NCBI RefSeq assembly: GCF_003344765.1
Contig: NZ_QPMH01000020.1
Span: 1-64,000 of the forward strand
Length of the DNA: 64,000 nucleotides
Direction of reading: 5' to 3'
Origin: Ferruginivarius sediminum
GTDB lineage: Bacteria; Pseudomonadota; Alphaproteobacteria; Kiloniellales; Rhodovibrionaceae
In this document: piece by piece, positions 46,028 to 55,011 of the stretch
Layout: each line of letters begins with the position of its first letter
Numbering within the stretch: the first letter of the stretch is position 1
Translations under genes and position numbers: made by a program
The notes under the pieces: model-generated
The model's input: the letters and a program-made list of their open reading frames with translations, nothing else
Told to the model about the DNA's origin: nothing
Database searches by the model: none

Positions 46028-46798
46028 ATGAGCGAACCGATCGTCCGTTTCGAGAACGTCAGCAAACGCTTCGGCGAGACCGTGGTGATGCGGGACTTCG
46101 ACCTCGACATCGCGCCGAACGAGAAGCTTGCGGTGATCGGCCCCTCCGGTTCGGGGAAATCCACGCTTCTGCGGCTGTTGATGACGCTGGAGCAGCCGGA
46201 TGGTGGCGTGATCTATGTGAAAGGTGAGCCGCTGCATCACATGTGGAAGAACGGCCGGCTGGTGTCTGCCGATCAGAAGCATCTGCGCAAGGTGCGCAGC
46301 CATATCTCGATGGTGTTCCAGCACTTCCACCTGTTCCCGCACATGACCGCCATCGGCAACGTGATCGAGGGGCCGATCCATGTGCTCGGCATGAAACGGG
46401 CCGAGGCCGTGGCGCGGGCGGAAGAGCTGCTCGATATGGTGGGCCTCGCCGACAAGAAGGGCAGCCACCCCTCGCAGCTCTCCGGCGGGCAGCAGCAGCG
46501 CGTCGCCATCGCCCGCGCCCTGGCGATGCAGCCGGACGTGATGCTGTTCGACGAAGTGACCTCCGCCCTCGACCCCGAACTGGTGGGGGAGGTGTTGAAC
46601 GCCATCCGCAAGATCGGCCGCGAGCAGGACATCACGATGATCCTCGTGACCCATGAAATGGGCTTCGCCAAGGAGTTCGCCGACCGCGTTATTTTCATCG
46701 AGGGAGGGCGAATCGTCGAGCAGGGGCCGGGCGCGCAGGTGCTGAGCGAACCCCGCAACGAACGCACGCAGGCCTTCCTGCGCGCGGTTCTGGGGTAG
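46028..46798 (+). CDS. ehuA: EhuA: ectoine ABC transporter ATPase
   Basis: 256 residues. Walker A GPSGSGKSTLLRLL, signature LSGGQQQRVAIARALAMQ, Walker B VMLFDEVTSALDPEL and the switch His in VTHEMGFAKEF. Energises uptake through EhuCD. Last gene of the operon; the following 58 bases are very GC-rich but have no clear terminator. Confidence 0.9.
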   Translation: MSEPIVRFENVSKRFGETVVMRDFDLDIAPNEKLAVIGPSGSGKSTLLRLLMTLEQPDGGVIYVKGEPLHHMWKNGRLVSADQKHLRKVRSHISMVFQHFHLFPHMTAIGNVIEGPIHVLGMKRAEAVARAEELLDMVGLADKKGSHPSQLSGGQQQRVAIARALAMQPDVMLFDEVTSALDPELVGEVLNAIRKIGREQDITMILVTHEMGFAKEFADRVIFIEGGRIVEQGPGAQVLSEPRNERTQAFLRAVLG

Positions 46799-46856
46799 GG
46801 GGGCCGCCCATCCGGCCCGGGCCAGCTTCCCGCCTGGGGCAAGCGGCCTGGTGCTG

Positions 46857-48155
46857 CTAATCCGTTTCGAAAACCCGCTCGAAAATCGCCCCGACGTGCT
46901 TGGTGTGATAGCCGGGGTCGAAGCAAGCTTCCAGCGTCGCCGGGTCCAGCTTGGCGGTCACATCGTCGTCAGCCTTGAGGAGCGTCAGGAAATCCGCGCC
47001 CTCCTGCCAGACGCGCATGGCGTTGCGCTGAACGAGCACATAGGCGTCCTCCCGGCTGACACCGGCCTGCGTCAGGGCAAGCAGCACACGCTGCGAGAAC
47101 ACCAGCCCGCCAAGGCGGTCGAGGTTGGCTTGCATGGCATCCGGATAGACGAGCAGTTTTTCCACGACGCCGGCAAGACGGGTAAGGGCGAAGTCCAGTG
47201 TGATCGTGGCATCGGGCGCGAAGACACGCTCCACCGACGAGTGCGAGATGTCCCGCTCGTGCCACAGCGTCACGTTCTCCAGCGCCGGCGTGACGGCGGC
47301 GCGGACGGTGCGGGCCAGACCCGTCAGGTTCTCGGTCAGGATCGGGTTGCGCTTGTGCGGCATCGCCGATGAGCCCTTCTGGCCCTTGGCGAAGTATTCC
47401 TCGGCCTCCCGCACCTCGGTACGTTGCAGGTGGCGGATCTCGGTGGCCAGGTTCTCGATGGAACTCGCGACGACGCCCATCGCCGCAAAGAAGGCGGCGT
47501 GCCGGTCGCGGGGGATGACCTGGGTGGAGATCGGCTCTGGCTTCAGGCCAAGTTGCTGGGCGACGTATTCTTCCACGTAGGGATCGATGTTCGCGAAGGT
47601 GCCGACCGCGCCCGAGATGGCGCAGGTGGCAATCTCCTCCCGCGCCGCTTCCAGGCGACGGCGCCCGCGCTTGAAGGCGGCGTAGTGCCCCGCGAGCTTC
47701 AGGCCGAAGGTTGTCGGCTCGGCGTGGATGCCGTGGCTGCGCCCGATGCAGACGGTGTCCTTGTGCTCGTGCGCGCGGGTCTTCAAGGCGGCCAGCAGAC
47801 GGTCCAGATCCGCCAGGAGCAGGTCGGCGGCCTGCGTCAACTGCACGGCAAGGCAGGTGTCCAGGACATCCGACGAGGTCATCCCCTGGTGCACGAAGCG
47901 CGCCGGCTCGCCGACGTGTTCGGCGAGGTTGGTGAGGAAGGCGATGACATCGTGCCGGGTTTCCCGCTCGATCTCGTCGATCCGCTCGACCTCGAAAGCG
48001 CCCTTTTCCCAGACGGCCTTGGCGGCGGCCTTTGGAATCACGCCCAGCTCCGCCTGCGCATCGCAGGCGTGCGCCTCGATCTCGAACCAGATACGAAAGC
48101 GATTCTCCGGCTCCCAGATGCGTGTCATCTCGGGCCGGCTGTAACGCGGGATCAT
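46857..48155 (-). CDS. purB: Adenylosuccinate lyase
   Basis: 432 residues. The fumarase/aspartase-type signature is GSSAMPHKRNPILTENLTGL and the other active-site region is MTSSDVLDTCLAVQL. It acts twice in purine synthesis (SAICAR and adenylosuccinate cleavage). Start ATG at 48155 has AGAGAGGTCC upstream. Single gene, divergent to none of its neighbours. Confidence 0.95.
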   Translation of the reverse strand: MIPRYSRPEMTRIWEPENRFRIWFEIEAHACDAQAELGVIPKAAAKAVWEKGAFEVERIDEIERETRHDVIAFLTNLAEHVGEPARFVHQGMTSSDVLDTCLAVQLTQAADLLLADLDRLLAALKTRAHEHKDTVCIGRSHGIHAEPTTFGLKLAGHYAAFKRGRRRLEAAREEIATCAISGAVGTFANIDPYVEEYVAQQLGLKPEPISTQVIPRDRHAAFFAAMGVVASSIENLATEIRHLQRTEVREAEEYFAKGQKGSSAMPHKRNPILTENLTGLARTVRAAVTPALENVTLWHERDISHSSVERVFAPDATITLDFALTRLAGVVEKLLVYPDAMQANLDRLGGLVFSQRVLLALTQAGVSREDAYVLVQRNAMRVWQEGADFLTLLKADDDVTAKLDPATLEACFDPGYHTKHVGAIFERVFETD

Positions 48156-48268
48156 CTTGCTGGACCTCTCTGGAGGATGTGGGCTGCCTTGGCGCCGCGA
48201 AGTAAGCGGGGGAGGGCACGGGTGTCAACGGGCAAGGCGGAATGGGGGGTGGATCAACCAGCCGGGTC

Positions 48269-48700
48269 TCAAGCGCGGGGCTTCCCCACCAAGCTATCGG
48301 AAAGCGCATCGATGATGGGGCAATCCGGGCGCTCCCCTCTCTCACAGTGGGACGTCATATCGCTTAGAGTTGCTTCAAGGCGCTGCAATTCCGCAATCTT
48401 CCCGCGTACTTCCTTGAGATGGCCAGCGGCAAGGTCATGGATTTCGGCGCATCCATAGGCGCCGGAATCGACCAGACGCAGAAGCTCCTTTACGCCGCCA
48501 AGCGTGAAGCCGAGCGCCCTTGCACGTCGTATGAATGTAAGCCTCTTCCGGTCGGCTGTCGCGAAGACACGATGCCCGCCAGCAGTACGGGGTGGAGAGC
48601 AGATCAGCCCGATGCGCTCGTAGTAGCGGATTGTTTCGATCTTGCAGCCACTTTGGCGCGCCAGTGTACCGATACTGACCCCAGGATCCTCTTCAACCAT
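48269..48700 (-). CDS. merR: MerR-type mercury-responsive regulator
   Basis: 143 residues. The N-terminal MerR helix-turn-helix (CKIETIRYYERIGLI) is followed by the long dimer helix. Three cysteines fit the Hg(II) site of MerR: YGCAEIHDLA, then TSHCERGE and PDCPIID. It would repress and, with Hg(II), activate the divergent merF operon through a 19-base-spaced promoter at 48720-48750. Confidence 0.9.
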   Translation of the reverse strand: MVEEDPGVSIGTLARQSGCKIETIRYYERIGLICSPPRTAGGHRVFATADRKRLTFIRRARALGFTLGGVKELLRLVDSGAYGCAEIHDLAAGHLKEVRGKIAELQRLEATLSDMTSHCERGERPDCPIIDALSDSLVGKPRA

Positions 48701-48719
48701 TTAGTGCTCCCGAAATTCC

Positions 48720-48750
48720 TTGAACCTGTAGCGACTACAGGAATGAGGCT
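48720..48750 (+). promoter_or_regulatory. MerR-dependent promoter and operator
   Basis: A -35 TTGAAC (48720-48725) and a -10 GAGGCT (48745-48750) are 19 bases apart, the overlong spacing that MerR proteins correct by twisting DNA. Between them is the dyad CCTGTAG-CGA-CTACAGG (48725-48741), placed exactly as in mer operators. It controls merF and the GDCCVxC gene and probably merR as well. Confidence 0.88.
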
Positions 48751-48857
48751 GTGTCCGGCATGCATTCGATGCAACGGGAAATGTGTGACGTGCGTCTTGG
48801 GCGCCGTCTCCGCGCTTCGAAGAAGGTGCTGAGCGATAGAACTCTATGAGGAGATTC

Positions 48858-49067
48858 ATGGATATGGAGAGCACACGATTGTTGCGCACCGGCGTCATAG
48901 GAAGCTTGGTGACAGCGGTGTGCTGCTTCACCCCGCTGCTGGTATGGGGGTTGCCGGCATTGGGGTTGGCGGCATGGTTAGGCTGGATCGACTACGTGTT
49001 GTTACCTGCCCTTTCGGGTTTCATTGTCCTGATTGCGATCGCGTTGTGGCGGCGGTGGTCGGCATGA
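48858..49067 (+). CDS. merF: MerF: small mercury transport protein
   Basis: 69 residues with two membrane helices. The cysteine pair in the first helix (AVCCFTPLLVWGLPALGL) is the vicinal Hg site of MerF, followed by LGWIDYVLLPAL as in known MerF. The second cysteine pair usual at the C-terminus is missing; the chain ends in WRRWSA. It moves Hg(II) across the inner membrane. GAGGAG precedes the ATG at 48858. Its stop overlaps the next start (ATGA). Confidence 0.85.
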   Translation: MDMESTRLLRTGVIGSLVTAVCCFTPLLVWGLPALGLAAWLGWIDYVLLPALSGFIVLIAIALWRRWSA

Positions 49068-49267
49068 GCAAGGCGTCTGCGCGAATCACTTGCCCCGAGT
49101 GTCATGCAGTCACGGCGGAGACAATGCCCCAGACGTATTGTCTTTGGGTCTTTGACTGTCCTGCCTGTGGCACCCGGTTGACGCCGAGACCTGGAGATTG
49201 CTGCGTGTTTTGCTCCTACGGCGACCAGCGCTGTCCACCGAAGCAGGCCGAAGACGAACCGGACTGA
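49064..49267 (+). CDS. GDCCVxC-domain protein of the mercury module
   Basis: 67 residues, nine cysteines: CPEC, TYC, CPAC, GDCCVFC and RC near the C-terminus. The GDCCVxC motif names a small family that in other bacteria can be a selenoprotein and is found with mer genes; here all positions are ordinary Cys codons. It likely binds Hg(II) or Zn(II). Translation is coupled to merF. An apparent longer frame starting at 48920 merely overlaps merF. Confidence 0.82.
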   Translation: MSKASARITCPECHAVTAETMPQTYCLWVFDCPACGTRLTPRPGDCCVFCSYGDQRCPPKQAEDEPD

Positions 49268-49271
49268 ATCT

Positions 49272-50030
49272 TTATAGCAGGCCCCGGCTCTTGAAGCTCG
49301 TGTGGCCGGCGCGTGCGATGATGACGTGGTCGTGGACCTGGATGCCGAGTGGTTTTGCCGCCTCGACGATGGCTTTCGTCATTTGCACGTCCGCCTTCGA
49401 CGGCGTCGGATCGCCCGAGGGATGGTTATGCACCAGGATCACCGCGCTGGCGCCAAGTTCCAGCGCACGCTTCACCACCTCGCGCGGATAAACCGGGGTG
49501 TGGTCGACGGTGCCCCGTCCCTGGGCCTCGTCCGCAATCAGCTTGTTCTTGCGGTCGAGAAACAGCAGGCGGAACTGTTCCACCGGCTCTTCCGCCATGG
49601 CAACGCGGCAGTAGGAGAGAAGCTTCTCCCAGGAGGCGATCACAGGCCGCTCCATCGCCTGCTCCCGCGTCATGCGCCTGGCCGCCTCTTGCGCGGCTTT
49701 CAGCGCGGCGACTGCACCGATGCCCATCCCCTTCGACGCGCCCAGCTTGCCGGGGTCGGCGGCCAGCACCGCGGCGAACGAACCGAACTCTCGCAACAGA
49801 GCCTTCGCCAGCGGCTTGGTGTCGCCGCGCGGATTGCCGGCGAACAATAGTATCTCCAGCACCTCGTAATCGCTCAGCGCCTCGCCGCCCTTCTCGACCA
49901 AGCGCTCGCGCAACCGCGCCCGATGACCCAGATAGTGGGGCTTCGTGGCCACATCGCTCTTGCTTTGGTTGCGAGTGAGGTTGGCCGGCCGGTTGTCGGT
50001 GCTGCCCGGGTTGTTCTCGCCGGGCGCCAC
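49272..50030 (-). CDS. radC: RadC family protein (JAB metalloprotease fold)
   Basis: 252 residues from a GTG at 50030, four bases after the map stop and with AAGG upstream; the alternative ATG at 50102 would overlap map by 68 bases. The helix-hairpin-helix part has [19 protein letters not shown] and the zinc site is [15 protein letters not shown]. Despite the name its role in repair is doubtful; similar to DNA-repair-associated JAB proteins. Confidence 0.85.
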   Translation of the reverse strand: MAPGENNPGSTDNRPANLTRNQSKSDVATKPHYLGHRARLRERLVEKGGEALSDYEVLEILLFAGNPRGDTKPLAKALLREFGSFAAVLAADPGKLGASKGMGIGAVAALKAAQEAARRMTREQAMERPVIASWEKLLSYCRVAMAEEPVEQFRLLFLDRKNKLIADEAQGRGTVDHTPVYPREVVKRALELGASAVILVHNHPSGDPTPSKADVQMTKAIVEAAKPLGIQVHDHVIIARAGHTSFKSRGLL

Positions 50031-50034
50031 CGGC

Positions 50035-50868
50035 CTAGCCTTCGCTGGGATAGGGCGGCTTGTGCCACCCCTTCGGCGAGTAGGTGAACACCTCACAGCC
50101 ATCGGCCGTCACGCCGATGGAGTGCTCGAACTGCGCGGAGAGCGACTTGTCGCGAGTGACGGCGGTCCAGCCATCCTCCAGGATCTTCACGTCGGGACGG
50201 CCGGCATTGATCATCGGCTCGACCGTGAAAAACATCCCTTCCTGCAATTCCAGGCCGGTGCCGGGGCGGCCGTAGTGCAGGACGGTTGGGGCATCGTGGA
50301 ACACCTGACCCAGACCATGGCCGCAGAAGTCGCGGACGACGGAGAAGCGGTTCTTCTCGGCGTAGGTCTGGATCGCGTGGCCGATATCGCCCAGACGGGC
50401 GCCGGGCTTGACGACCTCCAGCCCGCGCATCAGGCAGTCGTAGGTGACATCGCACAGCTTGCGCGCCTTCACGCTGGGTGTTCCGGCCCAGAACATCCGG
50501 CTGGTGTCGCCGTGCCAGCCGTCCAGGATCACGGTGATGTCGATGTTCAGGATATCGCCGTTCTGCAGCCGCTTCTGCTCGGAAGGAATGCCGTGGCAGA
50601 TGACCCGGTTCACCGAGATGCATGTCGCCTTCGGAAAGCCCCGGTAATTGAGTGGCGCGGGCGTGGCGCCATGATCGCCGATGTACTCGTGGCACAGCAG
50701 ATCCAACTCGCCCGTCGAAACGCCCGGCTCGACGTAGGGTGTAATGAAATCAAGCACCTCTGCGGCCAGCCGGCCGGCCTTACGCATGCCCTCGAAGTCT
50801 TCGGGGCCGTGCAGGGGAACCGTGCGTCGGTCCTGGGTTTCCACGGTTGCGGGGTCGCTGTTGCTCAT
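50035..50868 (-). CDS. map: Methionine aminopeptidase, type I
   Basis: 277 residues. The metal ligands are in [19 protein letters not shown] (two Asp), [12 protein letters not shown] (His), TVEPMI (Glu) and SAQFEHSI (Glu). It removes the initiator Met from nascent proteins. Coupled with radC, which begins four bases downstream. Confidence 0.94.
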   Translation of the reverse strand: MSNSDPATVETQDRRTVPLHGPEDFEGMRKAGRLAAEVLDFITPYVEPGVSTGELDLLCHEYIGDHGATPAPLNYRGFPKATCISVNRVICHGIPSEQKRLQNGDILNIDITVILDGWHGDTSRMFWAGTPSVKARKLCDVTYDCLMRGLEVVKPGARLGDIGHAIQTYAEKNRFSVVRDFCGHGLGQVFHDAPTVLHYGRPGTGLELQEGMFFTVEPMINAGRPDVKILEDGWTAVTRDKSLSAQFEHSIGVTADGCEVFTYSPKGWHKPPYPSEG

Positions 50869-50938
50869 CTCGGCGTCTTTGGCTGCTTCGCTGTCGATCC
50901 GGGGTAACTATCCAGGCTATGTATCTGGGCCGGGCGAG

Positions 50939-51640
50939 CTATAGCGCAAGCGCAAGCCGGCCGTCCAACCGAATACGTTCGAGCGTAATATCGCACGCGT
51001 AGCAGTATGCCTCCACCCCGCGCGCACGTGCGTCCTCAAGAGCCTTGGCATAAGCCGGGTCGATGTCCCCGGCGATCTCGAAGCGTGTGCAATCGGTGCG
51101 CTGCACGACGTAGAGCATCACCGCCCGGTGGCCGGCCTCGACCATATTGGCGAGTTCGTAGAGGTGCTTGGCTCCGCGTGCCGTCACCGAATCGGGGAAC
51201 TCGGCCGCCTCGGCCCCGCGCTTCAGGTGCACGTTCTTGACCTCGACATAGCAGGAGGGGCGGTCGGCGTCTTCGAGCAGCAGGTCGATTCGGCTGTTCC
51301 GGCCATAGCGCACTTCCCGCCGCATAGTTTGATAGCCGGCCAACTCCGGCACCCGCCCCTCGGCGATTGCCTCGCCGGCGATCGCGTTGGGCCGGCCCGC
51401 ATTGATGCCGACGAGGCCGCCGTCCGCCTCGACCAGTTCCCAGGAGTATTTCAGCTTGCGTTTCGGGTCGTCGCTGACTGACAGCCAGACCCTGGCGCCC
51501 GGCGCGCTCAGGCCCAGCATCGAGCCGGGATTGGCGACGTGCGCCGTCACGACGCTGCCGTCGGCAAGCTCGACATCGCTGAGGAAGCGCTTGTAGCGGC
51601 GCAGCAGGCGGCCTTCGACAAGGGGGTGCGGGAATTCCAT
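50939..51640 (-). CDS. sfsA: SfsA: sugar fermentation stimulation protein homologue
   Basis: 233 residues. Family motifs [19 protein letters not shown] and EVKNVHL with a nuclease-like Glu-x-Lys core are present. SfsA in E. coli binds DNA and affects maltose metabolism; its nuclease activity is not proven. Normal length. The gene frequently follows map in alphaproteobacteria, here 70 bases from it. Confidence 0.92.
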   Translation of the reverse strand: MEFPHPLVEGRLLRRYKRFLSDVELADGSVVTAHVANPGSMLGLSAPGARVWLSVSDDPKRKLKYSWELVEADGGLVGINAGRPNAIAGEAIAEGRVPELAGYQTMRREVRYGRNSRIDLLLEDADRPSCYVEVKNVHLKRGAEAAEFPDSVTARGAKHLYELANMVEAGHRAVMLYVVQRTDCTRFEIAGDIDPAYAKALEDARARGVEAYCYACDITLERIRLDGRLALAL

Positions 51641-51794
51641 GGCGCCCGGTCTTACTCATTCGCGCGCGCGCTTGCAACGCGGCGCTCGCTTGTGAAGCCC
51701 TTGGGCTTGCGCTGGCGGTATCGGCGTCGCAGCATGGCGCCGGCCAGACGATACGATCTACGAAGCAATACAAAACGAACGAGATGGAGCCCAC

Positions 51795-52145
51795 ATGACC
51801 ATCCCGCGCCTTGCCATTGTCGCCTGTCTGCTGCTGCTTGCCGCCTGCGAGTCGCAGCCGTTCAACTTCGGCTGGGACGAAAGCGGCCCACGCCGGACGG
51901 GTGTCTGGGTCAAGCAGGGGGGCAGCGCCGATCAGCGTCAGCAGGACATGCGCGAGTGTATGCGCACGGCCCAGGCGCAGGTCGAACGCGACCGCCGGAT
52001 CGACCAGGATACCGACGACCAAGGTGCCGGGACGACGCAGGGGACCGAGGACCTGATGCAGTCGATGCAGGGCTACGGCTACGAGCAGCGCCGTGACCGC
52101 CTCTTTGCGCAGTGCATGCAGGAAAAGGGCTATCGCCGGGAGTAG
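51795..52145 (+). CDS. Small lipoprotein of unknown function
   Basis: 116 residues with the lipobox LLAAC at residues 14-18. The mature protein is acidic and Gln-rich with DMRECMRTAQAQVERDRRID and a C-terminal FAQCMQEKGYRRE: two Cys that may pair, a layout common in small alphaproteobacterial lipoproteins. No family recognised. AACGAGATGGAG precedes the ATG. Confidence 0.72.
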   Translation: MTIPRLAIVACLLLLAACESQPFNFGWDESGPRRTGVWVKQGGSADQRQQDMRECMRTAQAQVERDRRIDQDTDDQGAGTTQGTEDLMQSMQGYGYEQRRDRLFAQCMQEKGYRRE

Positions 52146-52180
52146 CCTTCGCGCCTCGCTCTTCTCCAGCGCTGGAAGGC

Positions 52181-53092
52181 TTACGCGGCAAACTGTCCGG
52201 CAAGCCAGTCACGAATCCGCGCCACCGGCTGCTCGTCCGCGCGCTCTCGCGGCCACGTCAGGTAATACCCGGCTGTCGGGCTCTCCACGCTTGGCCCAAT
52301 CGACACCAGGGCGCCCTGGGCGATGTGCGAATCGACAAGATGGCGCCACCCCAGCGCCACGCCCTTGCCTGTCAGCGCCTGCTGCAACACCAGTGGATAG
52401 TTGTAATAGAACACGCGCGGCTTGGGCGGACGGCCTTCGACGCCCATTGCGGCAAACCAGCCTCGCCACGTCATCCACGGTTTGTCGCCGTCGTCCATGT
52501 GCAACAGCGGAGCCCGCAGCAGGTCGACGGGCAAAGCCTCCGCCAGTTCCGGGCTCTCTTGCAGCAGGCGGGGGCTGGCGACGGGCCGGACAGCCTCGGC
52601 GCAAAGGCGCTGGCAGTCCTGGTCAGGCCAGTTTCCGGTCCCCACGCGAATCGAGACGTCGAAGCCGGCCCTGTCCGCTTCGGCGTCGGAGTCGGAGATC
52701 AGCAGCCGCACGTCATAGCCACCGAGATGCGCATAGAGGTCGGAAAACCGCGGCATCAGCCACTGCTGCGCGAAGCCGGCATGACTTGCCAGGACCACCG
52801 TTTGCCGGGCGCGCTCGGCCTTGATGGCGGAGATCGTCGCGGCGATTCCGCCCAGCCCCTCGGCGACACCGGACCATAGCCGCAAACCCTCCGCCGTCAG
52901 TGTCAGGCGATTGTGATTGCGTCTGAAGAGCGGGCAGTCGAGGGCGAATTCCAGCGACTTGATGTGCCGGGTCACGGCCGGTTGGCTCATACCCAGCTCC
53001 TGCGCGGCGCGGGTGAAGCTGGCCAGTCGCGCGGCGCTTTCGAACACCGCCAGTGCGTTCAACGATGGCAGGTCACGGCGAAGGTTTTTCAT
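52181..53092 (-). CDS. LysR-family regulator (GcvA-like) of the tmpAB operon
   Basis: 303 residues. LysR helix-turn-helix in ARLASFTRAAQELGMSQPAV, with an effector domain behind it. GcvA-type subgroup by the shape of its N-terminus (LPSLNALAVFESAARLASF). It is divergent to the dioxygenase gene with a 98-base gap and its start codon overlaps a palindromic site, so it very likely controls tmpA-tmpB and itself. Confidence 0.88.
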   Translation of the reverse strand: MKNLRRDLPSLNALAVFESAARLASFTRAAQELGMSQPAVTRHIKSLEFALDCPLFRRNHNRLTLTAEGLRLWSGVAEGLGGIAATISAIKAERARQTVVLASHAGFAQQWLMPRFSDLYAHLGGYDVRLLISDSDAEADRAGFDVSIRVGTGNWPDQDCQRLCAEAVRPVASPRLLQESPELAEALPVDLLRAPLLHMDDGDKPWMTWRGWFAAMGVEGRPPKPRVFYYNYPLVLQQALTGKGVALGWRHLVDSHIAQGALVSIGPSVESPTAGYYLTWPRERADEQPVARIRDWLAGQFAA

Positions 53093-53105
53093 AACCTGAA
53101 GTTAT
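53091..53105. promoter_or_regulatory. LysR-type operator at the tmp divergent junction
   Basis: ATAAC-CTGAA-GTTAT is a perfect inverted repeat with 5-base spacer that contains T-N11-A, the LysR box. It overlaps the LysR gene's own start codon and lies 85 bases before tmpA. Confidence 0.6.
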
Positions 53106-53190
53106 CAACGAAATAGCAATTTGGCACCTTTATTTCGGTATCACCGGCGTTGCAACGTTGGGCAGAAACGACACACCGGGAGCCCGACAC

Positions 53191-54345
53191 ATGGACACGC
53201 CGCCGATAGACGTCTCACTGCTTTACGATACCGGACAGGTTCGCGTTACCGGGGATGGCGGGGGCGAGATGGTGCTGCATCCCCATTGGCTGCGCGAGCG
53301 CTCGCACGAGGCGGCCGATTTCGATCCCGTCACGCGCCAGCGCCTGTTCGAGCCCGCGCTGCTGCCGGCCGACCTGCGTGTCGTCGGGATGGAGCGGTCA
53401 AGCGAGGACGAGCTTGCGCTGACGTTCAGCGATGGCGCCCGGTGCGGGTTCTCCCTCACAGCCATTCTGCGCGAGGCCGGTTGGCTGGACGACCCGGAAA
53501 CGCCGCCGGCGCCGCAGCCCTGGGGGGCCGACCTGGATGCATGGCCGGGTGCCGACTGGGCCGCGCTGGAAGCGCCGGAGGTTTTGCGCGACATGCTGGC
53601 GGGCTTTGCGCGAAGCGGCTTCTGCATCATCAGGAACACGCCCACGCAGCCGGGCACGCTGGAGAGCATCGCGAAGTTTTTCGGCCACCTGCGCGATACG
53701 AACTTCGGCCCGATTTTCGACGTCATCACGAAGCCGCAGCCGATCGATCTGGCCTATACCGGCCTGCCGCTGTCGGCCCACGCGGACAATCCCTATCGCC
53801 AGCCGATTCCCGGAATCCAGATGCTGCATTGCCTGGAGAACGGCGTCGAGGGCGGTTTATCGACGCTGGTGGACGGTTTCGCTCTGGCCGAGGCATTGTT
53901 GGCCGAAGCGCCGGAACTGGCCCGCGTGCTGGAACGCACGACGGTTCGCTTCCGATACGAATCCGACGACACCATCCTGGAGAATCGGGGTCCACTGATC
54001 GAGCGCGACGGCGACGGCCGGCTGGTCCGGGTGCGTTTCAGCTCCCGCGTCGATTTCGTTCCGCCCCTGGACCCGGAAACGCTGGACATGTTCTATCGTG
54101 GCCGAAGCAGGATGTTCGAACTTGCGGCGGACCCGCGCTTCGAGATCCGTTTCCGGCTCGATCCGGGCATGCTGGTGATGATGGATAACCACCGTCTGCT
54201 GCACGGCCGCACCGGCTTCGACCACGCGGCCGCACGCCGGCATCTGCAGGGCTGCTACATCGACCACGACGGCCCGGACACGATGTACCGCGTCCTCTCC
54301 CGCAGATGGCGCGACGGCGAGGGCAGCGGCCGCGAAGCAGCGTAA
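53191..54345 (+). CDS. tmpA: TmpA-like 2-oxoglutarate dioxygenase (2-trimethylaminoethylphosphonate hydroxylase)
   Basis: 384 residues with an N-terminal DUF971-like domain (LHPHWLRERS) and a TauD/gamma-butyrobetaine hydroxylase domain. Fe(II) ligands are in SAHADNPY (His, Asp) and DNHRLLHGRTGF (distal His), with the 2-oxoglutarate Arg nearby. Alone it could be a gamma-butyrobetaine hydroxylase; the adjacent HD-domain gene makes TmpA, which hydroxylates the betaine-like phosphonate, the better fit. Confidence 0.72.
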   Translation: MDTPPIDVSLLYDTGQVRVTGDGGGEMVLHPHWLRERSHEAADFDPVTRQRLFEPALLPADLRVVGMERSSEDELALTFSDGARCGFSLTAILREAGWLDDPETPPAPQPWGADLDAWPGADWAALEAPEVLRDMLAGFARSGFCIIRNTPTQPGTLESIAKFFGHLRDTNFGPIFDVITKPQPIDLAYTGLPLSAHADNPYRQPIPGIQMLHCLENGVEGGLSTLVDGFALAEALLAEAPELARVLERTTVRFRYESDDTILENRGPLIERDGDGRLVRVRFSSRVDFVPPLDPETLDMFYRGRSRMFELAADPRFEIRFRLDPGMLVMMDNHRLLHGRTGFDHAAARRHLQGCYIDHDGPDTMYRVLSRRWRDGEGSGREAA

Positions 54346-54387
54346 CAGCTTCGGACAAGGACCAGCGAACAGGATAGCGAGGAAGGT

Positions 54388-54996
54388 ATGGCGAACACGG
54401 CGACAGCGGTATCGTTCCGGCAGATGAAGGACGGCACGGCGGAGGACTATGCACTGCTGGAGCGGCTGGAGGCCGGCTACGTCCAACAGCTGCCGGAGCG
54501 TATCCTGGCGGCTCTGCGGCGCCTGGAGGACAGCTTCTCCGGCTATCAGGTCACGCGCCTGGAGCATTCGCTGCAGTCCGCCACGCGCGCCTATCGCGAC
54601 GGGGCCGACACCGACTGGATCGTGACCGCGCTGCTGCACGATATCGGTGACGATCTGGCGCCGCACAATCACGACAGCGTCGCCGCCGCGGTCCTGCGGC
54701 CCTATGTCAGGGAGGAGTGCGCGTGGGTGCTTCAGCATCACGGCATCTTCCAGCTTGCCTACTATGGCCATCACATCGGCGCCGACGCGGAGGCCCGGCG
54801 GAAGTACGCCGATCACCCGTGCTACGAGCGCACCGTCACCTTCTGCGAGCGCTGGGACCAGTCATCGTTCGATCCGGATTACGACACGCTGCCGCTGGAA
54901 ACCTTCGAACCGATGGTGCGCGAGGTTTTCGCAAGGCCGCCCTGGGACGAGCGATATCTGCGTCCCGGAGAGCACGTGCCGCTCGTCGCGGTCTAG
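54388..54996 (+). CDS. tmpB: TmpB-like HD-domain oxygenase (betaine-forming)
   Basis: 202 residues, HD fold. Metal-site motifs LEHSLQSATRA, ALLHDIGDDLAPHNHD and LQHHGIFQLAYYGHHIG match the mixed-valent diiron HD oxygenases PhnZ/TmpB rather than plain phosphohydrolases. TmpB splits the hydroxylated phosphonate to glycine betaine and phosphate. 42 bases after tmpA. An ordinary HD hydrolase remains possible. Confidence 0.75.
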   Translation: MANTATAVSFRQMKDGTAEDYALLERLEAGYVQQLPERILAALRRLEDSFSGYQVTRLEHSLQSATRAYRDGADTDWIVTALLHDIGDDLAPHNHDSVAAAVLRPYVREECAWVLQHHGIFQLAYYGHHIGADAEARRKYADHPCYERTVTFCERWDQSSFDPDYDTLPLETFEPMVREVFARPPWDERYLRPGEHVPLVAV

Positions 54997-55011
54997 GTTT
55001 CCGCCGCTTGG

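Noticed and set aside
48920..49063. N-terminal extension of the GDCCVxC gene
   Set aside because: It overlaps merF in another frame; the ATG at 49064 forms an ATGA junction and gives the family's normal start.
50031..50102. ATG start for radC at 50102
   Set aside because: It would overlap map by 68 bases and lacks a ribosome site; the GTG at 50030 follows the map stop.
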